In this document: positions 19,701-29,748 of the stretch, one piece after another
How the letters are laid out: every line of letters starts with the position of its first letter
Numbering within the stretch: position 1 is the stretch's first letter
Assembly: GCA_964425915.1 (NCBI GenBank)
Contig: CAYROO010000002.1
Span: forward strand, 434,001 to 498,000
DNA: 64,000 bases
Reading direction: 5' to 3'
Origin: Polycyclovorans sp964425915
Lineage (GTDB): Bacteria > Pseudomonadota > Gammaproteobacteria > Nevskiales > Nevskiaceae
Position numbers and translations under genes: made by a program
Notes under the pieces: model-generated
What the model was told of the DNA's origin: nothing
Seen by the model: only the letters and a program-made list of their open reading frames with translations
Databases searched by the model: none

Positions 19701-21704
19701 ATCGAGGCTGAGCATATGACCCTCGATACACACCCGTTCCGGCTCGATACGATGATGCGTGAGCTGGGCGCCATCATCTCCTCGATTCTCGGCGAGAAGC
19801 CGCTCGAGCTGTTGTTCGATATCGACCCCGCTGTGCCAACCGAGCTGATCGGCGACGCGCTTCGGCTGCGTCAGGTTCTGATCAATCTTTTGAGTAACGC
19901 CGTCAAGTTCACAGAGCGCGGAGAGGTGGTGCTCAGCGTACGAGGCAATAAGACATCAGAGCAGGATAGGTCGATTCACTTCGAGGTGCGAGACACTGGG
20001 ATCGGGGTGAGTGAGGCGCAGGCAGAACGCATCTTCCGAGGATTCGAGCAAGCCGAAACCTCCACCAATCGGCGCTTCGGTGGAACCGGTCTTGGCCTGG
20101 CGATCTCTCAACGCCTGGTGGCAATGATGGGCGGGGAGATCCATCTGGAGAGTACGCTCGGTGGTGGCAGCCGCTTTTGGTTTGATCTCGATTTCGGAAA
20201 GCCTGCGCCTTCGAGGGGCGCGCAGGCCGATGAGGGATATGGCGGTTACACCAAGGCCATTCGAATGTGTGTGGCCGATGACAACGAGCATTCGGCAGGC
20301 ATCCTTAGTCGCTATGGCGAAGCGTTTGGCTGGTCGGTTGAGGTTGCAGACTCTCGGTCTGCAATGGCGCACCTGATTGATGATGTGACCGCGCGACGGC
20401 GTCACTACGATGTGCTCATCATCGACGCGGGACTGGTGGCCGACGGCGACTGGGGATGGATTGAGCGTATTCGCTCAGTGTCAGCACGCCCACCCCTGAT
20501 CATTGCGACCACGACCAGTGGGCATGAAGCCCTTGATCTGTCGCGTGATGTGAACGGCGCGCAGTTGGATGGCACGCTGGTCAAGCCCTTGACGCCATCA
20601 ATGATCATGGACGCCGTCATCGATGCCCTGGACGAGCCGAGGTACATGAGATCGAATGTTGAGCTGCCCGCACGACCGGCGAGACTGGCCGGCCTGCGGG
20701 TGCTCCTGGTGGAAGACAACGCAACCAACCAGCAGATTGCACGCGAGCTGCTCAGCGCCGAGGGCGCCCATGTCGAGGTCGCGGAGGATGGTCAGGCCAG
20801 CATCGACATGGTGAATGCGGCCCGCATTCCCTATGACGTCGTCCTGATGGATATCCAGATGCCCGGGATGGATGGGTTCACTGCCACTCGCCTGTTGCGC
20901 ACGCGTCCATCATCGGAGCAGCCACCGCTCATCATCATCGCCATGACCGCCAATGTGCTGCCGCAGGATCGCGATCGCTGCCTGCAGGCCGGGATGGATG
21001 ACCATGTCGGCAAACCGTTCGATATCGAGCAGCTGGTGTCGGTCCTGTTGCAGCACACCCGCAGTCCTGGACCGGGCGGCATCGCAGCCTCGACAAGCGA
21101 TGTGTCGGCGACGGAGTACGCATTCGCCTCAGCGATCGCCCGCCTTGGGGGTCGGCGTGACCTGTTCGTTCGCGAGGCCATGGCTTTCCGGCAGCACTTC
21201 GAGGCGACGCTCCTGCAATCGCTGGCGCAGGGTTGTGCGGCTGACCGAGACTCGACGCGTGCGCTGGTCCATCAACTGAAGGGGGTGGCTGGAACGCTGG
21301 GGGCGGTTCAGCTCGCGCGCGAGGCGGCTGCGACCGAGGCCATGCTGAGGTCTGAGGTGTCCGACGAGCGTTGTGTCGAAGCACTCCAAGGTCTGAGCGC
21401 ATCGGTCGCGGCGGCTTCCGATCGGATCGAGACCGAGGCGCGTTCCTTGGCGATGGTCGCTGCATCGGAGACCATCGCTGTCGCGGATCCGCCGGCGGTC
21501 GATGTGAAAGATCAGCTTGGCTTGATGGAGCAGCTGCTGGAAGCCCATAACCTCCGCGCATTGGAGATCCAGGCGGCCATTGCGCCGCACCTGTTCGGTC
21601 GACATGCGGATGAGGCATCCCGCCTGGCTATTGCCCTAGAACAGCTTGATCTGGATGCTGCCAAGCGTGCGTGCCGACAGCTGTTGGACGCCTTCGATGA
21701 GTGA
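16761..21704 (+). CDS. Giant Cache-PAS hybrid histidine kinase with receiver and HPt domains
   Basis: A 1647-residue phosphorelay kinase. Order: TM1 (about 12-33), a periplasmic dCache-like sensor (about 40-325), TM2 (about 328-348), four PAS domains (starting near 358, 494, 638 and 778, the second with a PAC-like RWIGSNTDIEERKQ), a short coiled coil, HisKA with MSHEIRTPMNAV (His about 929), HATPase (about 1027-1143), a first receiver domain (about 1165-1290, IIDAGL Asp but otherwise divergent), a second canonical receiver (about 1312-1430, LMDIQMPGMDG) and a C-terminal HPt with HQLKG (about 1503). All elements of an internal His-Asp-His relay are present. It overlaps the next gene, a REC-GGDEF protein, by 8 bases. 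Confidence 0.93.
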   Translation: MVAPLLRQRLHWVSLAVAALVCCGFLVAAIAFREHGRELARVAQRIQESAREAARIEQEAVEFRRRSALFLAKTPPPSGIARADSGAGYDREGRSSRDQWIDRLETIFVAYLEANPEVFQLRLIGRPDGGREVVRIERAADGTIRRVAGPDLQRKGHRDYVQQSFALKAGEVYVSDVSLNQEHGWVEQPYRPTARLATPVSNAEGENVGLVVVNIDKRERFGRWRSVIPEQASLFVVDQDGNFIVHPDSSKTFGADLGMPFGWADEFTPASGVMTGDGLTTWRRSDGLYHVAEFQLRRQSNDPSRYLSFRVAMPDTVVVAADWARIWRLALLLLGTAGLVTAVATLYLRRRAEGVAHQQRLASIVENSNDAIMAKDLNGVIISWNAAAERIFGYPASEMIGRVLADWLIPPERKAEEAYILDSVRRGETIDHFETQRCHRDGHLIDVSVTVSPTRDAEGRIVGAAKIVRDITTVKRQEAELRQALISVRNNASRWRQLANSMPQLVWTCTADGQCDFLSEQWLHYTGISEQEQLGSAWLEQVHPDDQERLSASWQRAVETRSLFNIEFRIRRHDGAYRWFDTRAVPLVDPESGAILRWIGSNTDIEERKQAEESIRALNASLELQVAERTQRLQSAMALQTAILAEAAYSIISTEVDGTINGFNRAAERMLGYRAEEVMGQITPAILHDPAEVRARAEALSQELGEPIEAGFEVFVAKARRGIAEIREWTYIDRAGRRIPVLLSVTALLDEQQQLIGFVGMAMDLTERRAQEQQLRDNDRFLRALTDNIPGMVGYWDRDQRCRYANRAYVDWFGKTPEQMQGVSLSELLGPELYALNLRYVEGALSGQTQRFERSLQRADGRAGHTWAHYIPDIDGEEVRGFYVVVTDVTELKHAQLQLEALNTSLVQRTEEAEAATQAKSQFLANMSHEIRTPMNAVLGAMQLLQRTRLDIVQADYVRRADAAARALLTILNDILDLSKIEAEHMTLDTHPFRLDTMMRELGAIISSILGEKPLELLFDIDPAVPTELIGDALRLRQVLINLLSNAVKFTERGEVVLSVRGNKTSEQDRSIHFEVRDTGIGVSEAQAERIFRGFEQAETSTNRRFGGTGLGLAISQRLVAMMGGEIHLESTLGGGSRFWFDLDFGKPAPSRGAQADEGYGGYTKAIRMCVADDNEHSAGILSRYGEAFGWSVEVADSRSAMAHLIDDVTARRRHYDVLIIDAGLVADGDWGWIERIRSVSARPPLIIATTTSGHEALDLSRDVNGAQLDGTLVKPLTPSMIMDAVIDALDEPRYMRSNVELPARPARLAGLRVLLVEDNATNQQIARELLSAEGAHVEVAEDGQASIDMVNAARIPYDVVLMDIQMPGMDGFTATRLLRTRPSSEQPPLIIIAMTANVLPQDRDRCLQAGMDDHVGKPFDIEQLVSVLLQHTRSPGPGGIAASTSDVSATEYAFASAIARLGGRRDLFVREAMAFRQHFEATLLQSLAQGCAADRDSTRALVHQLKGVAGTLGAVQLAREAAATEAMLRSEVSDERCVEALQGLSASVAAASDRIETEARSLAMVAASETIAVADPPAVDVKDQLGLMEQLLEAHNLRALEIQAAIAPHLFGRHADEASRLAIALEQLDLDAAKRACRQLLDAFDE

Positions 21705-22617
21705 GCCGCGCAGACCTCGCCTGCTGGTGGTCGATGATCAGCCCATCAATGTTCGGGTGATGCATCAGATTTTCGGCGCCGACCATGAGGTGCTGATGGC
21801 GTGCAATGGGCTTCAGGCGCTTGAGATCTGCCGCCAACAGCGCCCCGACCTGGTGTTGCTCGATATTGAGATGCCCGATCTTGACGGTACGACGGTCTGT
21901 CTGAGGATGAAGGACGATCCGTTACTGTGTGATATCCCAGTCATCTTCGTGACAGCCGCCGATACGGCGGCCGAGGAGACACGCGGCTTTGAGGCGGGTG
22001 GCGTGGATTTCATTCGCAAGCCGGTCAATCCGGTGGTGGTCAGGGCGCGTGTGAGGACGCATCTGACCCTTAAGGAACAGGCCGACCGGTTACGAAACCT
22101 CGCCTACGTTGATGGCCTGACGGGGATCGCCAACCGAAGGCGATTCGAACAAGCCCTGGCGCACGAACTGCGGGTGTGCCGTCGATCCGGAGAAGGCCTC
22201 GCGGTGGCCATTGTGGACGTGGATCACTTCAAGTGTTTCAACGATCACTACGGGCATCAGGCGGGAGACGATGCCCTGCGTGCGGTCGGTCATGCGATCG
22301 ACGCAACGCTGCGCCGGCCGCGTGACCTCGCCGCGCGCTGGGGCGGAGAAGAGTTTGCCTGTGTCGTCCCTGCGGTCGAACACGCTGCTGCAGCAGCCCT
22401 CTTTGAGTCGCTGCGGGCCTCAGTCGAGGCGCTGGCGCTTCCTCACGCAGGCTCCTTGACGGCATCGGTGGTCACCGTCAGCCTTGGCTTTCACTTTGGT
22501 CAGGTCGAAGGTGCCGGCACGACACCCGCGTTGTGGATCTCGCAGGCAGACCGTGCACTGTATGCAGCCAAAACCCAGGGACGGAACCGTATTCACAGCG
22601 GCGCGAGCCCCGTTTAG
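21697..22617 (+). CDS. Response regulator with GGDEF output (diguanylate cyclase)
   Basis: A 306-residue protein with an N-terminal receiver domain (LLVVDDQ, LLDIEMPDLDG, FIRKPVN) and a C-terminal GGDEF domain with the active variant RWGGEEFACV and VDVDHFKCFND. The start at 21697 lies inside the end of the kinase gene (ATGAGTGA overlap), whereas the frame upstream to 21646 is inside kinase coding. As the kinase ends in an HPt domain and the genes are coupled, the simplest reading is that HPt phosphorylates this regulator to raise cyclic di-GMP. Confidence 0.94.
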   Translation: MSEPRRPRLLVVDDQPINVRVMHQIFGADHEVLMACNGLQALEICRQQRPDLVLLDIEMPDLDGTTVCLRMKDDPLLCDIPVIFVTAADTAAEETRGFEAGGVDFIRKPVNPVVVRARVRTHLTLKEQADRLRNLAYVDGLTGIANRRRFEQALAHELRVCRRSGEGLAVAIVDVDHFKCFNDHYGHQAGDDALRAVGHAIDATLRRPRDLAARWGGEEFACVVPAVEHAAAAALFESLRASVEALALPHAGSLTASVVTVSLGFHFGQVEGAGTTPALWISQADRALYAAKTQGRNRIHSGASPV

Positions 22618-22646
22618 GGGCGGCCGCCGGTCGCCCCCAAGCGCCC

Positions 22647-23111
22647 TCAGCGCCGCCCGCTGAGCTTGTCCATCACGAACAGCGGCCCGACCAGGAAGAA
22701 CACCAGATCGTCGGCAAAGGACGGCTTGGCACCTTCCACCTTGTGGCCGTAGATCTGGACGGCCCAGGACACCACCCACAGCACCGCGGCAGTCCAGAAC
22801 AGCGACAGCGGGCTGGCCTCCAGCGCCAGAATGCCGACTACGCTCAAGCCGAACCACACCGCCATGGTCAGCAGGCTGCCCAGCGACAGCCGCAGGTAAA
22901 ACAGGCCCAGCAGTGGCGCCGCCACCGTGGCGAGGTTGACGTAGGGCGCCAGGTCCGCCGACAGGCCCAGCCAGCGGCCCAGTGGCACACACCAGGCCAG
23001 CGCCAGGGTGGAAAACACGATCACGGGGACACACCACACGTGAATCACCGCGTTGAGCGGGTTCATGTGGCTCTTCTGATACTCATCCATCAGGTGTTCG
23101 CGGCTGCGCAT
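22647..23111 (-). CDS. Mpo1-like protein (DUF962)
   Basis: A 154-residue membrane protein of the DUF962/Mpo1 group with a conserved N-terminal EYQKSHMNPLNAVIHVWCVPV, then several hydrophobic helices, and a C-terminal QIYGHKVEGAKP and FLVGPLFVMDKL. Conserved His residues (SHMN, IHVW, GHKVE) are where the yeast homologue Mpo1 is thought to bind iron for alpha-oxidation of 2-hydroxy fatty acids. That activity has not been shown for this protein. A start at the second Met (residue 8) is also possible. It is divergent from katG, which starts 166 bases away. Confidence 0.88.
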   Translation of the reverse strand: MRSREHLMDEYQKSHMNPLNAVIHVWCVPVIVFSTLALAWCVPLGRWLGLSADLAPYVNLATVAAPLLGLFYLRLSLGSLLTMAVWFGLSVVGILALEASPLSLFWTAAVLWVVSWAVQIYGHKVEGAKPSFADDLVFFLVGPLFVMDKLSGRR

Positions 23112-23192
23112 GTGCGGGCTCCGATTCGATCAAGGCGCTCAGCATGCCGGGTTCCTGCCACCGACTCTGTCATCTGGTAGACAGTTCCGTAT

Positions 23193-23240
23193 GATAGTTT
23201 TTAACTAAGTTATACAGTCTTTTATTACTATCAAACTATC
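23193..23240 (+). promoter_or_regulatory. AT-rich katG promoter region with inverted repeat and OxyR-like half-site
   Basis: A strikingly AT-rich tract in a GC-rich window. GATAGTTT (23193-23200) and AAACTATC (23233-23240) are perfect inverted copies 32 bases apart. The left part, ATAG at 23194 followed by seven bases and CTAA at 23205, fits the OxyR pattern ATAG-n7-CTAT in seven of eight defined positions. The right part does not keep the spacing, so a full OxyR site is not shown. A promoter is likely; the regulator is uncertain. Confidence 0.45.
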
Positions 23241-23246
23241 AATACT

Positions 23247-23271
23247 CTCGGGTTTCCACAAACCCGAGGAG
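23247..23271 (+). promoter_or_regulatory. Perfect hairpin overlapping the katG ribosome binding site
   Basis: CTCGGGTTT (23247-23255), a CCAC loop and AAACCCGAG (23260-23268) make a perfect 9-bp stem in the mRNA leader. Its 3' arm holds the first three bases of the GAGGAG ribosome site (23266-23271), 6 bases before the GTG start at 23278. If folded, it would hide part of the ribosome site, so it may control translation. No poly-T follows, so it is not a terminator. Confidence 0.6.
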
Positions 23272-23277
23272 CCCCCC

Positions 23278-25500
<2,223 letters not shown>

Positions 25501-25515
25501 GGTCGGCTGTTGCGA

Positions 25516-25547
25516 GGGCGGCGACCGTTTCCGTCGCCGCCCTTTTT
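25516..25547 (+). terminator. Rho-independent terminator after katG
   Basis: GGGCGGCGAC (25516-25525) and GTCGCCGCCC (25533-25542) form a perfect 10-bp stem with a 7-base loop, followed by TTTTT at 25543-25547. It is 15 bases after the katG stop and separates it from the convergent diguanylate cyclase gene. Confidence 0.93.
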
Positions 25548-25555
25548 CGTTGGCG

Positions 25556-26464
25556 CTAGCCGGGGCGCCACACCTGCACCTGATTGCGCCCCTGCTGCTT
25601 GGCGCGATAGAGCGCCAGGTCCGCCCATTTCATCAGCTCCGCCAGCGAGGCGGCCTCGGGTCGGAGCTGGGCAACGCCGATGCTGATGGTGATCCGCAGC
25701 GTGCCATTGGCCATGGCGATGGCGGTTTCCGCCACCTGCAGGCGAATGCGCTGGAGAAACTCTTGGGCCACCTCATCGTTGGCGCGTGGTAGCAGCAGCG
25801 CGAACTCCTCGCCGCCGACGCGGGCAAAGGTATCGATCTTGCGAATGTTGAGCGCCACCTGCCGCGCCATTGCCATGATCGCGAGATCGCCAACATCGTG
25901 ACCGTAGGTATCGTTGACCTTCTTGAAGTGGTCGATGTCCAGCAACGCCACACTCAGCGGGTCGCCGAAGCGCTTTGCCCGGTCGATCTCCAACTCGCCG
26001 AGGCTGAAAAAGTGCCCGCGGTTGTAGACGCCGGTCATTGGGTCGCGCGTCGCTTTTTCGTAGAGCGACCGCTCGCGCTCCCGGGCTTCGGTGATGTCGT
26101 GCACCACCTCGACAAAGCCCGCGATGGCCCCGGTCCGATCTCGGATCAGGTCGAGCGTGACGGCCGCGAGGAAGCGACGACCGCTGCGATGACGCCGCCA
26201 CTGCTCTTCGCGCAGGTGCCGGTTGTCCCGGGCAAACAGCAGGTTCTTGGCATGCTGTGCCTCGCCGTGGTCCTCAAACAGGTGCCGGTAAGACTGGCCG
26301 AGCATGTCCTCGGGACCATAGCCGGTCACCCGAGTGGCACCCGGATTCCACGATCCAATGCGACCGTCCAGCCCGATGAAGTAGATGCCGTACTCGGTGA
26401 CGCTGTCAGACAGCGCCAGGCGCGGATCATCGCCGAGCGGGGGTAGGGCAGGCAGCATGGTCAT
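25556..26464 (-). CDS. PAS-GGDEF diguanylate cyclase
   Basis: A 302-residue soluble protein. The PAS domain (about 15-130) includes YGIYFIGLDGRIGSWNPGA and a PAC-like GFVEVVHDITEARERE. The GGDEF domain (about 137-300) has the active motif RVGGEEFALLL and LLDIDHFKKVNDTYGHD. It should synthesise cyclic di-GMP. The gene stands alone, convergent with katG and divergent from the symporter. The PAS ligand cannot be told; no heme or FAD signature is clear. Confidence 0.92.
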   Translation of the reverse strand: MTMLPALPPLGDDPRLALSDSVTEYGIYFIGLDGRIGSWNPGATRVTGYGPEDMLGQSYRHLFEDHGEAQHAKNLLFARDNRHLREEQWRRHRSGRRFLAAVTLDLIRDRTGAIAGFVEVVHDITEARERERSLYEKATRDPMTGVYNRGHFFSLGELEIDRAKRFGDPLSVALLDIDHFKKVNDTYGHDVGDLAIMAMARQVALNIRKIDTFARVGGEEFALLLPRANDEVAQEFLQRIRLQVAETAIAMANGTLRITISIGVAQLRPEAASLAELMKWADLALYRAKQQGRNQVQVWRPG

Positions 26465-26591
26465 CGGGTGAGCAGGCGTCGCGCATTGTCGTTCAAGCGC
26501 GGGCCCTCGTCACCGGCCGACGCGCAGTACCATCCGCAGGGGAAACGCCGGGGGGCGTCGGCGCGGTGCTGAGGGGTTCTCGGGGAAACAC

Positions 26592-27965
26592 ATGAATCTG
26601 GTTCTGGCCTTCATTTTTGGCTATATCGCCCTGCAGCTGGGCTTTGCCTGGTGGGCATCGCGACGGGTTCACAACGAGGTGGACTATCTGCTGGCGGGCC
26701 GGCGGTTGGGGCCCTGGTTCGGCGTGCTTACGGTCTTTGCCACCTGGTTCGGGGCGGAAACCTGCATCGGCGCCGCCGGCCAGGCACACAGCGAGGGCCT
26801 GTCGGGTGTCCAGACCGATCCGTTCGGCTATGCCATGGGCATCCTGGTCGTTGGCCTGGTGTTCGCGGTGCCGCTGTGGAAGCGCGGTATCGTCACCCTG
26901 GCCGACCTGTTTCGCAGCCGTTTCGGCCCTGGCGTCGAACGCGCAGCGGCCCTGTTGATGATCCCCACATCGCTGCTGTGGGCGGCGGCGCAGATCCGCG
27001 CGTTTGGCCAGGTGCTGGCGGCATCGTCCGACCTCGGCGTCAGCCTGGCCATCACGCTGGCGGCGGTGGTGGTGATTCTCTACACCACCACCGGCGGCAT
27101 GTGGGCCGATGCCATGAGCGACCTGGTGCAGGGCTCGGTGCTGATCGTCGGGGTGGTGACGGTGGGGGTGCTGGTGTGGATCAACGGCGGTGAGGCGCAG
27201 TTGGCGGCGCTACCCGCCAACACCCTGCGCTTCGTCAATCCCGATGTCCCCTGGTGGATGACCCTGGAGGCGCTTGCGGTGCCAATCTGCGGTTCGATTG
27301 TTGCGCAGGAGCTGATCGCCCGCACCCTGGCCATCCGCAGTCCGCAACTGGCACGGCGGGCCACGGCCACCGCCGGTGTGCTGTACCTGGTGGTCGGATT
27401 GATTCCGGTCAGCGTCGGCCTCATCGGGGTCCACTATGTCGGCGCCCTCGATGAGCCCGAGCAGGTCTTGATGCAGGTCGCCCAGACGCAAATGCCGACC
27501 TGGCTGTATGCGGTGTTTGTTGGCGCATTGGTATCGGCCATCCTGTCGACCGTGGATTCTGCCCTGCTGGTGTCGGGGTCTCTGGCGGCCCACAACCTGG
27601 TGTTACCGCTGCGCCCGAAGTTGTCGGAAGCCAGCCGGTTGCGCGCCAACCGCATTGCCGTGGCGCTTTTCGGCGTGGTGGCCTATGGCCTGGCGCTGGT
27701 CGGCGAGAGCGTCTACGACCTGGTGGTGACCGCCTCCAGTTTCGGGACAGCCGGTTTGCTGGTGATGTTGCTGACCGCACTGTGGGCACCCCGTCTGGGG
27801 CAATCGGCGTCGGCCTACGCGGCGATGCTCGCCGGGGTGGTGACCTATATCGGCGCGGCCTATGTCGGTGCCGCCGACTTTCCCTATCTGCTGTCGCTGC
27901 TGGCGGCCTTTCTCGCCTATGGGCTGTTCATCCCAATCGGCAGGCCGCTGGCAGCAATTCATTGA
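26592..27965 (+). CDS. Sodium:solute symporter family protein
   Basis: A 457-residue SSS-family transporter with 12-13 hydrophobic helices. It has the family signatures WFGAETCIGAAGQAH near residue 53, VVVILYTTTGGMWADAMSDLVQG (about 153-177, split by helices) and AILSTVDSALLVSG (about 317-330), which belongs to the sodium site. ATG at 26592 follows a GGGGAAA ribosome site. Substrate is not clear; it is a distant member rather than a PutP or acetate ActP. It is followed 90 bases later by the acyl-CoA synthetase in the same direction, so a carboxylate substrate is possible (inference). Confidence 0.88.
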   Translation: MNLVLAFIFGYIALQLGFAWWASRRVHNEVDYLLAGRRLGPWFGVLTVFATWFGAETCIGAAGQAHSEGLSGVQTDPFGYAMGILVVGLVFAVPLWKRGIVTLADLFRSRFGPGVERAAALLMIPTSLLWAAAQIRAFGQVLAASSDLGVSLAITLAAVVVILYTTTGGMWADAMSDLVQGSVLIVGVVTVGVLVWINGGEAQLAALPANTLRFVNPDVPWWMTLEALAVPICGSIVAQELIARTLAIRSPQLARRATATAGVLYLVVGLIPVSVGLIGVHYVGALDEPEQVLMQVAQTQMPTWLYAVFVGALVSAILSTVDSALLVSGSLAAHNLVLPLRPKLSEASRLRANRIAVALFGVVAYGLALVGESVYDLVVTASSFGTAGLLVMLLTALWAPRLGQSASAYAAMLAGVVTYIGAAYVGAADFPYLLSLLAAFLAYGLFIPIGRPLAAIH

Positions 27966-28055
27966 CACCCGCATCGGCAGCGCCGCATGGCACACTGAAA
28001 CCCCCGCCGGCTTTGCCGTGCGCGGGGACACATAAAATAACGACGGAGAGCAGAA

Positions 28056-29741
28056 ATGGCGGATGACATCGCCGCAGTGGACCTGCGCTGGACGCCGGTC
28101 ACAGGCCTGTTGTACTGGGCGCAGTCGCAGCCCGATGCGGTGTTCCTGAGCCAGCCGCACGAAGGGGTGGTCACCGACATCACCTGGGCCGAGGCGGAAG
28201 ATCAGGTGCGTCGCATGGCTGCCTATCTGCAGTCGTTGCAGTTGCCACCGGGCAGCGCCATCGGCCTGCTGTCACGTAACTGTGCGCAGATGATCCTCGC
28301 CGATCTGGCGATCTGGATGGCCGGGCATGTCAGCGTCCCGGTGTACCCCTCCCTCAATGCCGAGACCCTCGGGTACATCCTGCGGCATTGCGAAACACGG
28401 CTGCTGTTTCTGGGGCCCCTGGAGGACTGGGCCGGCATGGCGCCAGGCATTCCGCCGGACATGCCTACGGTGGTGTTTCCCCAGACCCCCGACGGCACCG
28501 CCCCCGCAGGTGCCGTCCCGTGGGACACCGTACTGAGCCGCCATGCCCCCACGGCCACCATCGTGCCGCGGGACCCTGACCGCCTGGCGCGACTGGTCTA
28601 CACCTCAGGCAGCACGGGTCAGCCCAAGGGCGTGATGGTGCCGTTCAAGGCGATGGCGGTCAGCGCACGGCTGCTGGATCATTTCTGCGATGTCGGTCCG
28701 CAGGATCGGATGATCTCCTACCTGCCGCTGGCCCACGTCTACGAAGCGGCGGCGGTGGAATGCAACGGCCTGCGCCACGGCTTCCGCATTTACTTCAGCG
28801 AAGGATTGGCCACGTTCGCCGAGGACCTTCGTCGCGCCCGGCCCACCCTGTTCCACTCGGTGCCGCGGCTGTGGGTGAAGTTCCAGCAGGGGGTAACCAG
28901 CAAGCTGCCGCAACTGGATGCCATGCTGGCTGACCCGGCCATGGCCGACGGCGTGCGCCGCAAGGTGCTGGAGCAGCTCGGGTTGCAGGATGTGCGGCTG
29001 GCGCTGACCGGCTCCGCGCCGCTGCCGCCGCCGGTGATCGAGTGGTATCGCAACCTCGGCCTGGAACTGCTCGAGGGCTACGCCATGTCCGAGGATTTCG
29101 CCTATTCGCACCTGTCGCGGCCCGGACGTGCGCGCATCGGGTATGTCGGCGATACCAATCCCGGGGTTGACCGGCGTATCGCCGACAACGGTGAGGTCCA
29201 ACTGCGCAGCCCCGGCTGCATGATGGGGTACTACCGGGATGCTGAGAAAACCGCCGAAGCCTTCACCGAGGACGGCTGGTTCCGTACCGGTGATCGTGGC
29301 GAGGTGGATGAGGAAGGCCGTCTGCGCATCACCGGACGCCTCAAGGAAATCTTCAAGACCAGCAAGGGCAAGTATGTGTCACCCGCGCCGATCGAGAACA
29401 AGCTCAGCCACCCCTGGGTGGAGCAGACCTGTGTCTGCGGCGCGGATCAGACGCAGCCCTTTGTGCTGGTGATGCCCAGCCCGCTGATGGCCGACACCCT
29501 GGCCACCGAGGAAGGGCAGGCGCGACTGACCGCCGATCTGGATGCCTTGCTGACCCGGGTCAACGCCCAGTTGGACCCGCACGAGCGACTGGCCTTCGCG
29601 GTGGTGGTGCCGGAGACCTGGACCATCGCCAACAATTTGCTGACACCCACCATGAAGATCCGCCGCAGCGCCATCGAGGCGCGCTATGCGGCGCAGGTGG
29701 AGGACTGGGTGGCGCGCGGCGACCGGGTGATCTGGGCCTGA
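28056..29741 (+). CDS. AMP-dependent acyl-CoA synthetase (long-chain/FadD15 type)
   Basis: A 561-residue ANL-superfamily enzyme. It has the P-loop-like YTSGSTGQPKGVMVPF (about 181-196), LPLAHVYEAAAV, LTGSAPLPPPVIEWY, GLELLEGYAMSE (A5 motif), WFRTGDRGEVDEEGRLRITG (A7-A8) and FKTSKGKYVSPAPIE near 436. Length and motifs fit long-chain acyl-CoA synthetases with no membrane segment. It activates a carboxylate to its CoA thioester with ATP. A fatty acid or a steroid side-chain acid are both possible; its position next to the steroid genes does not settle this. It is convergent with the aldolase, 7 bases apart. Confidence 0.92.
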   Translation: MADDIAAVDLRWTPVTGLLYWAQSQPDAVFLSQPHEGVVTDITWAEAEDQVRRMAAYLQSLQLPPGSAIGLLSRNCAQMILADLAIWMAGHVSVPVYPSLNAETLGYILRHCETRLLFLGPLEDWAGMAPGIPPDMPTVVFPQTPDGTAPAGAVPWDTVLSRHAPTATIVPRDPDRLARLVYTSGSTGQPKGVMVPFKAMAVSARLLDHFCDVGPQDRMISYLPLAHVYEAAAVECNGLRHGFRIYFSEGLATFAEDLRRARPTLFHSVPRLWVKFQQGVTSKLPQLDAMLADPAMADGVRRKVLEQLGLQDVRLALTGSAPLPPPVIEWYRNLGLELLEGYAMSEDFAYSHLSRPGRARIGYVGDTNPGVDRRIADNGEVQLRSPGCMMGYYRDAEKTAEAFTEDGWFRTGDRGEVDEEGRLRITGRLKEIFKTSKGKYVSPAPIENKLSHPWVEQTCVCGADQTQPFVLVMPSPLMADTLATEEGQARLTADLDALLTRVNAQLDPHERLAFAVVVPETWTIANNLLTPTMKIRRSAIEARYAAQVEDWVARGDRVIWA

Positions 29742-29748
29742 CGCCGTC

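Noticed and set aside
22617..22637. Terminator after the REC-GGDEF gene
   Set aside because: A GGGGCG/CGCCCC stem is present but there is no T tract on either strand.
23194..23231. Full OxyR binding site ahead of katG
   Set aside because: Only the left half fits the ATAG-n7-CTAT pattern; the right half does not keep the spacing. Kept only as a half-site.
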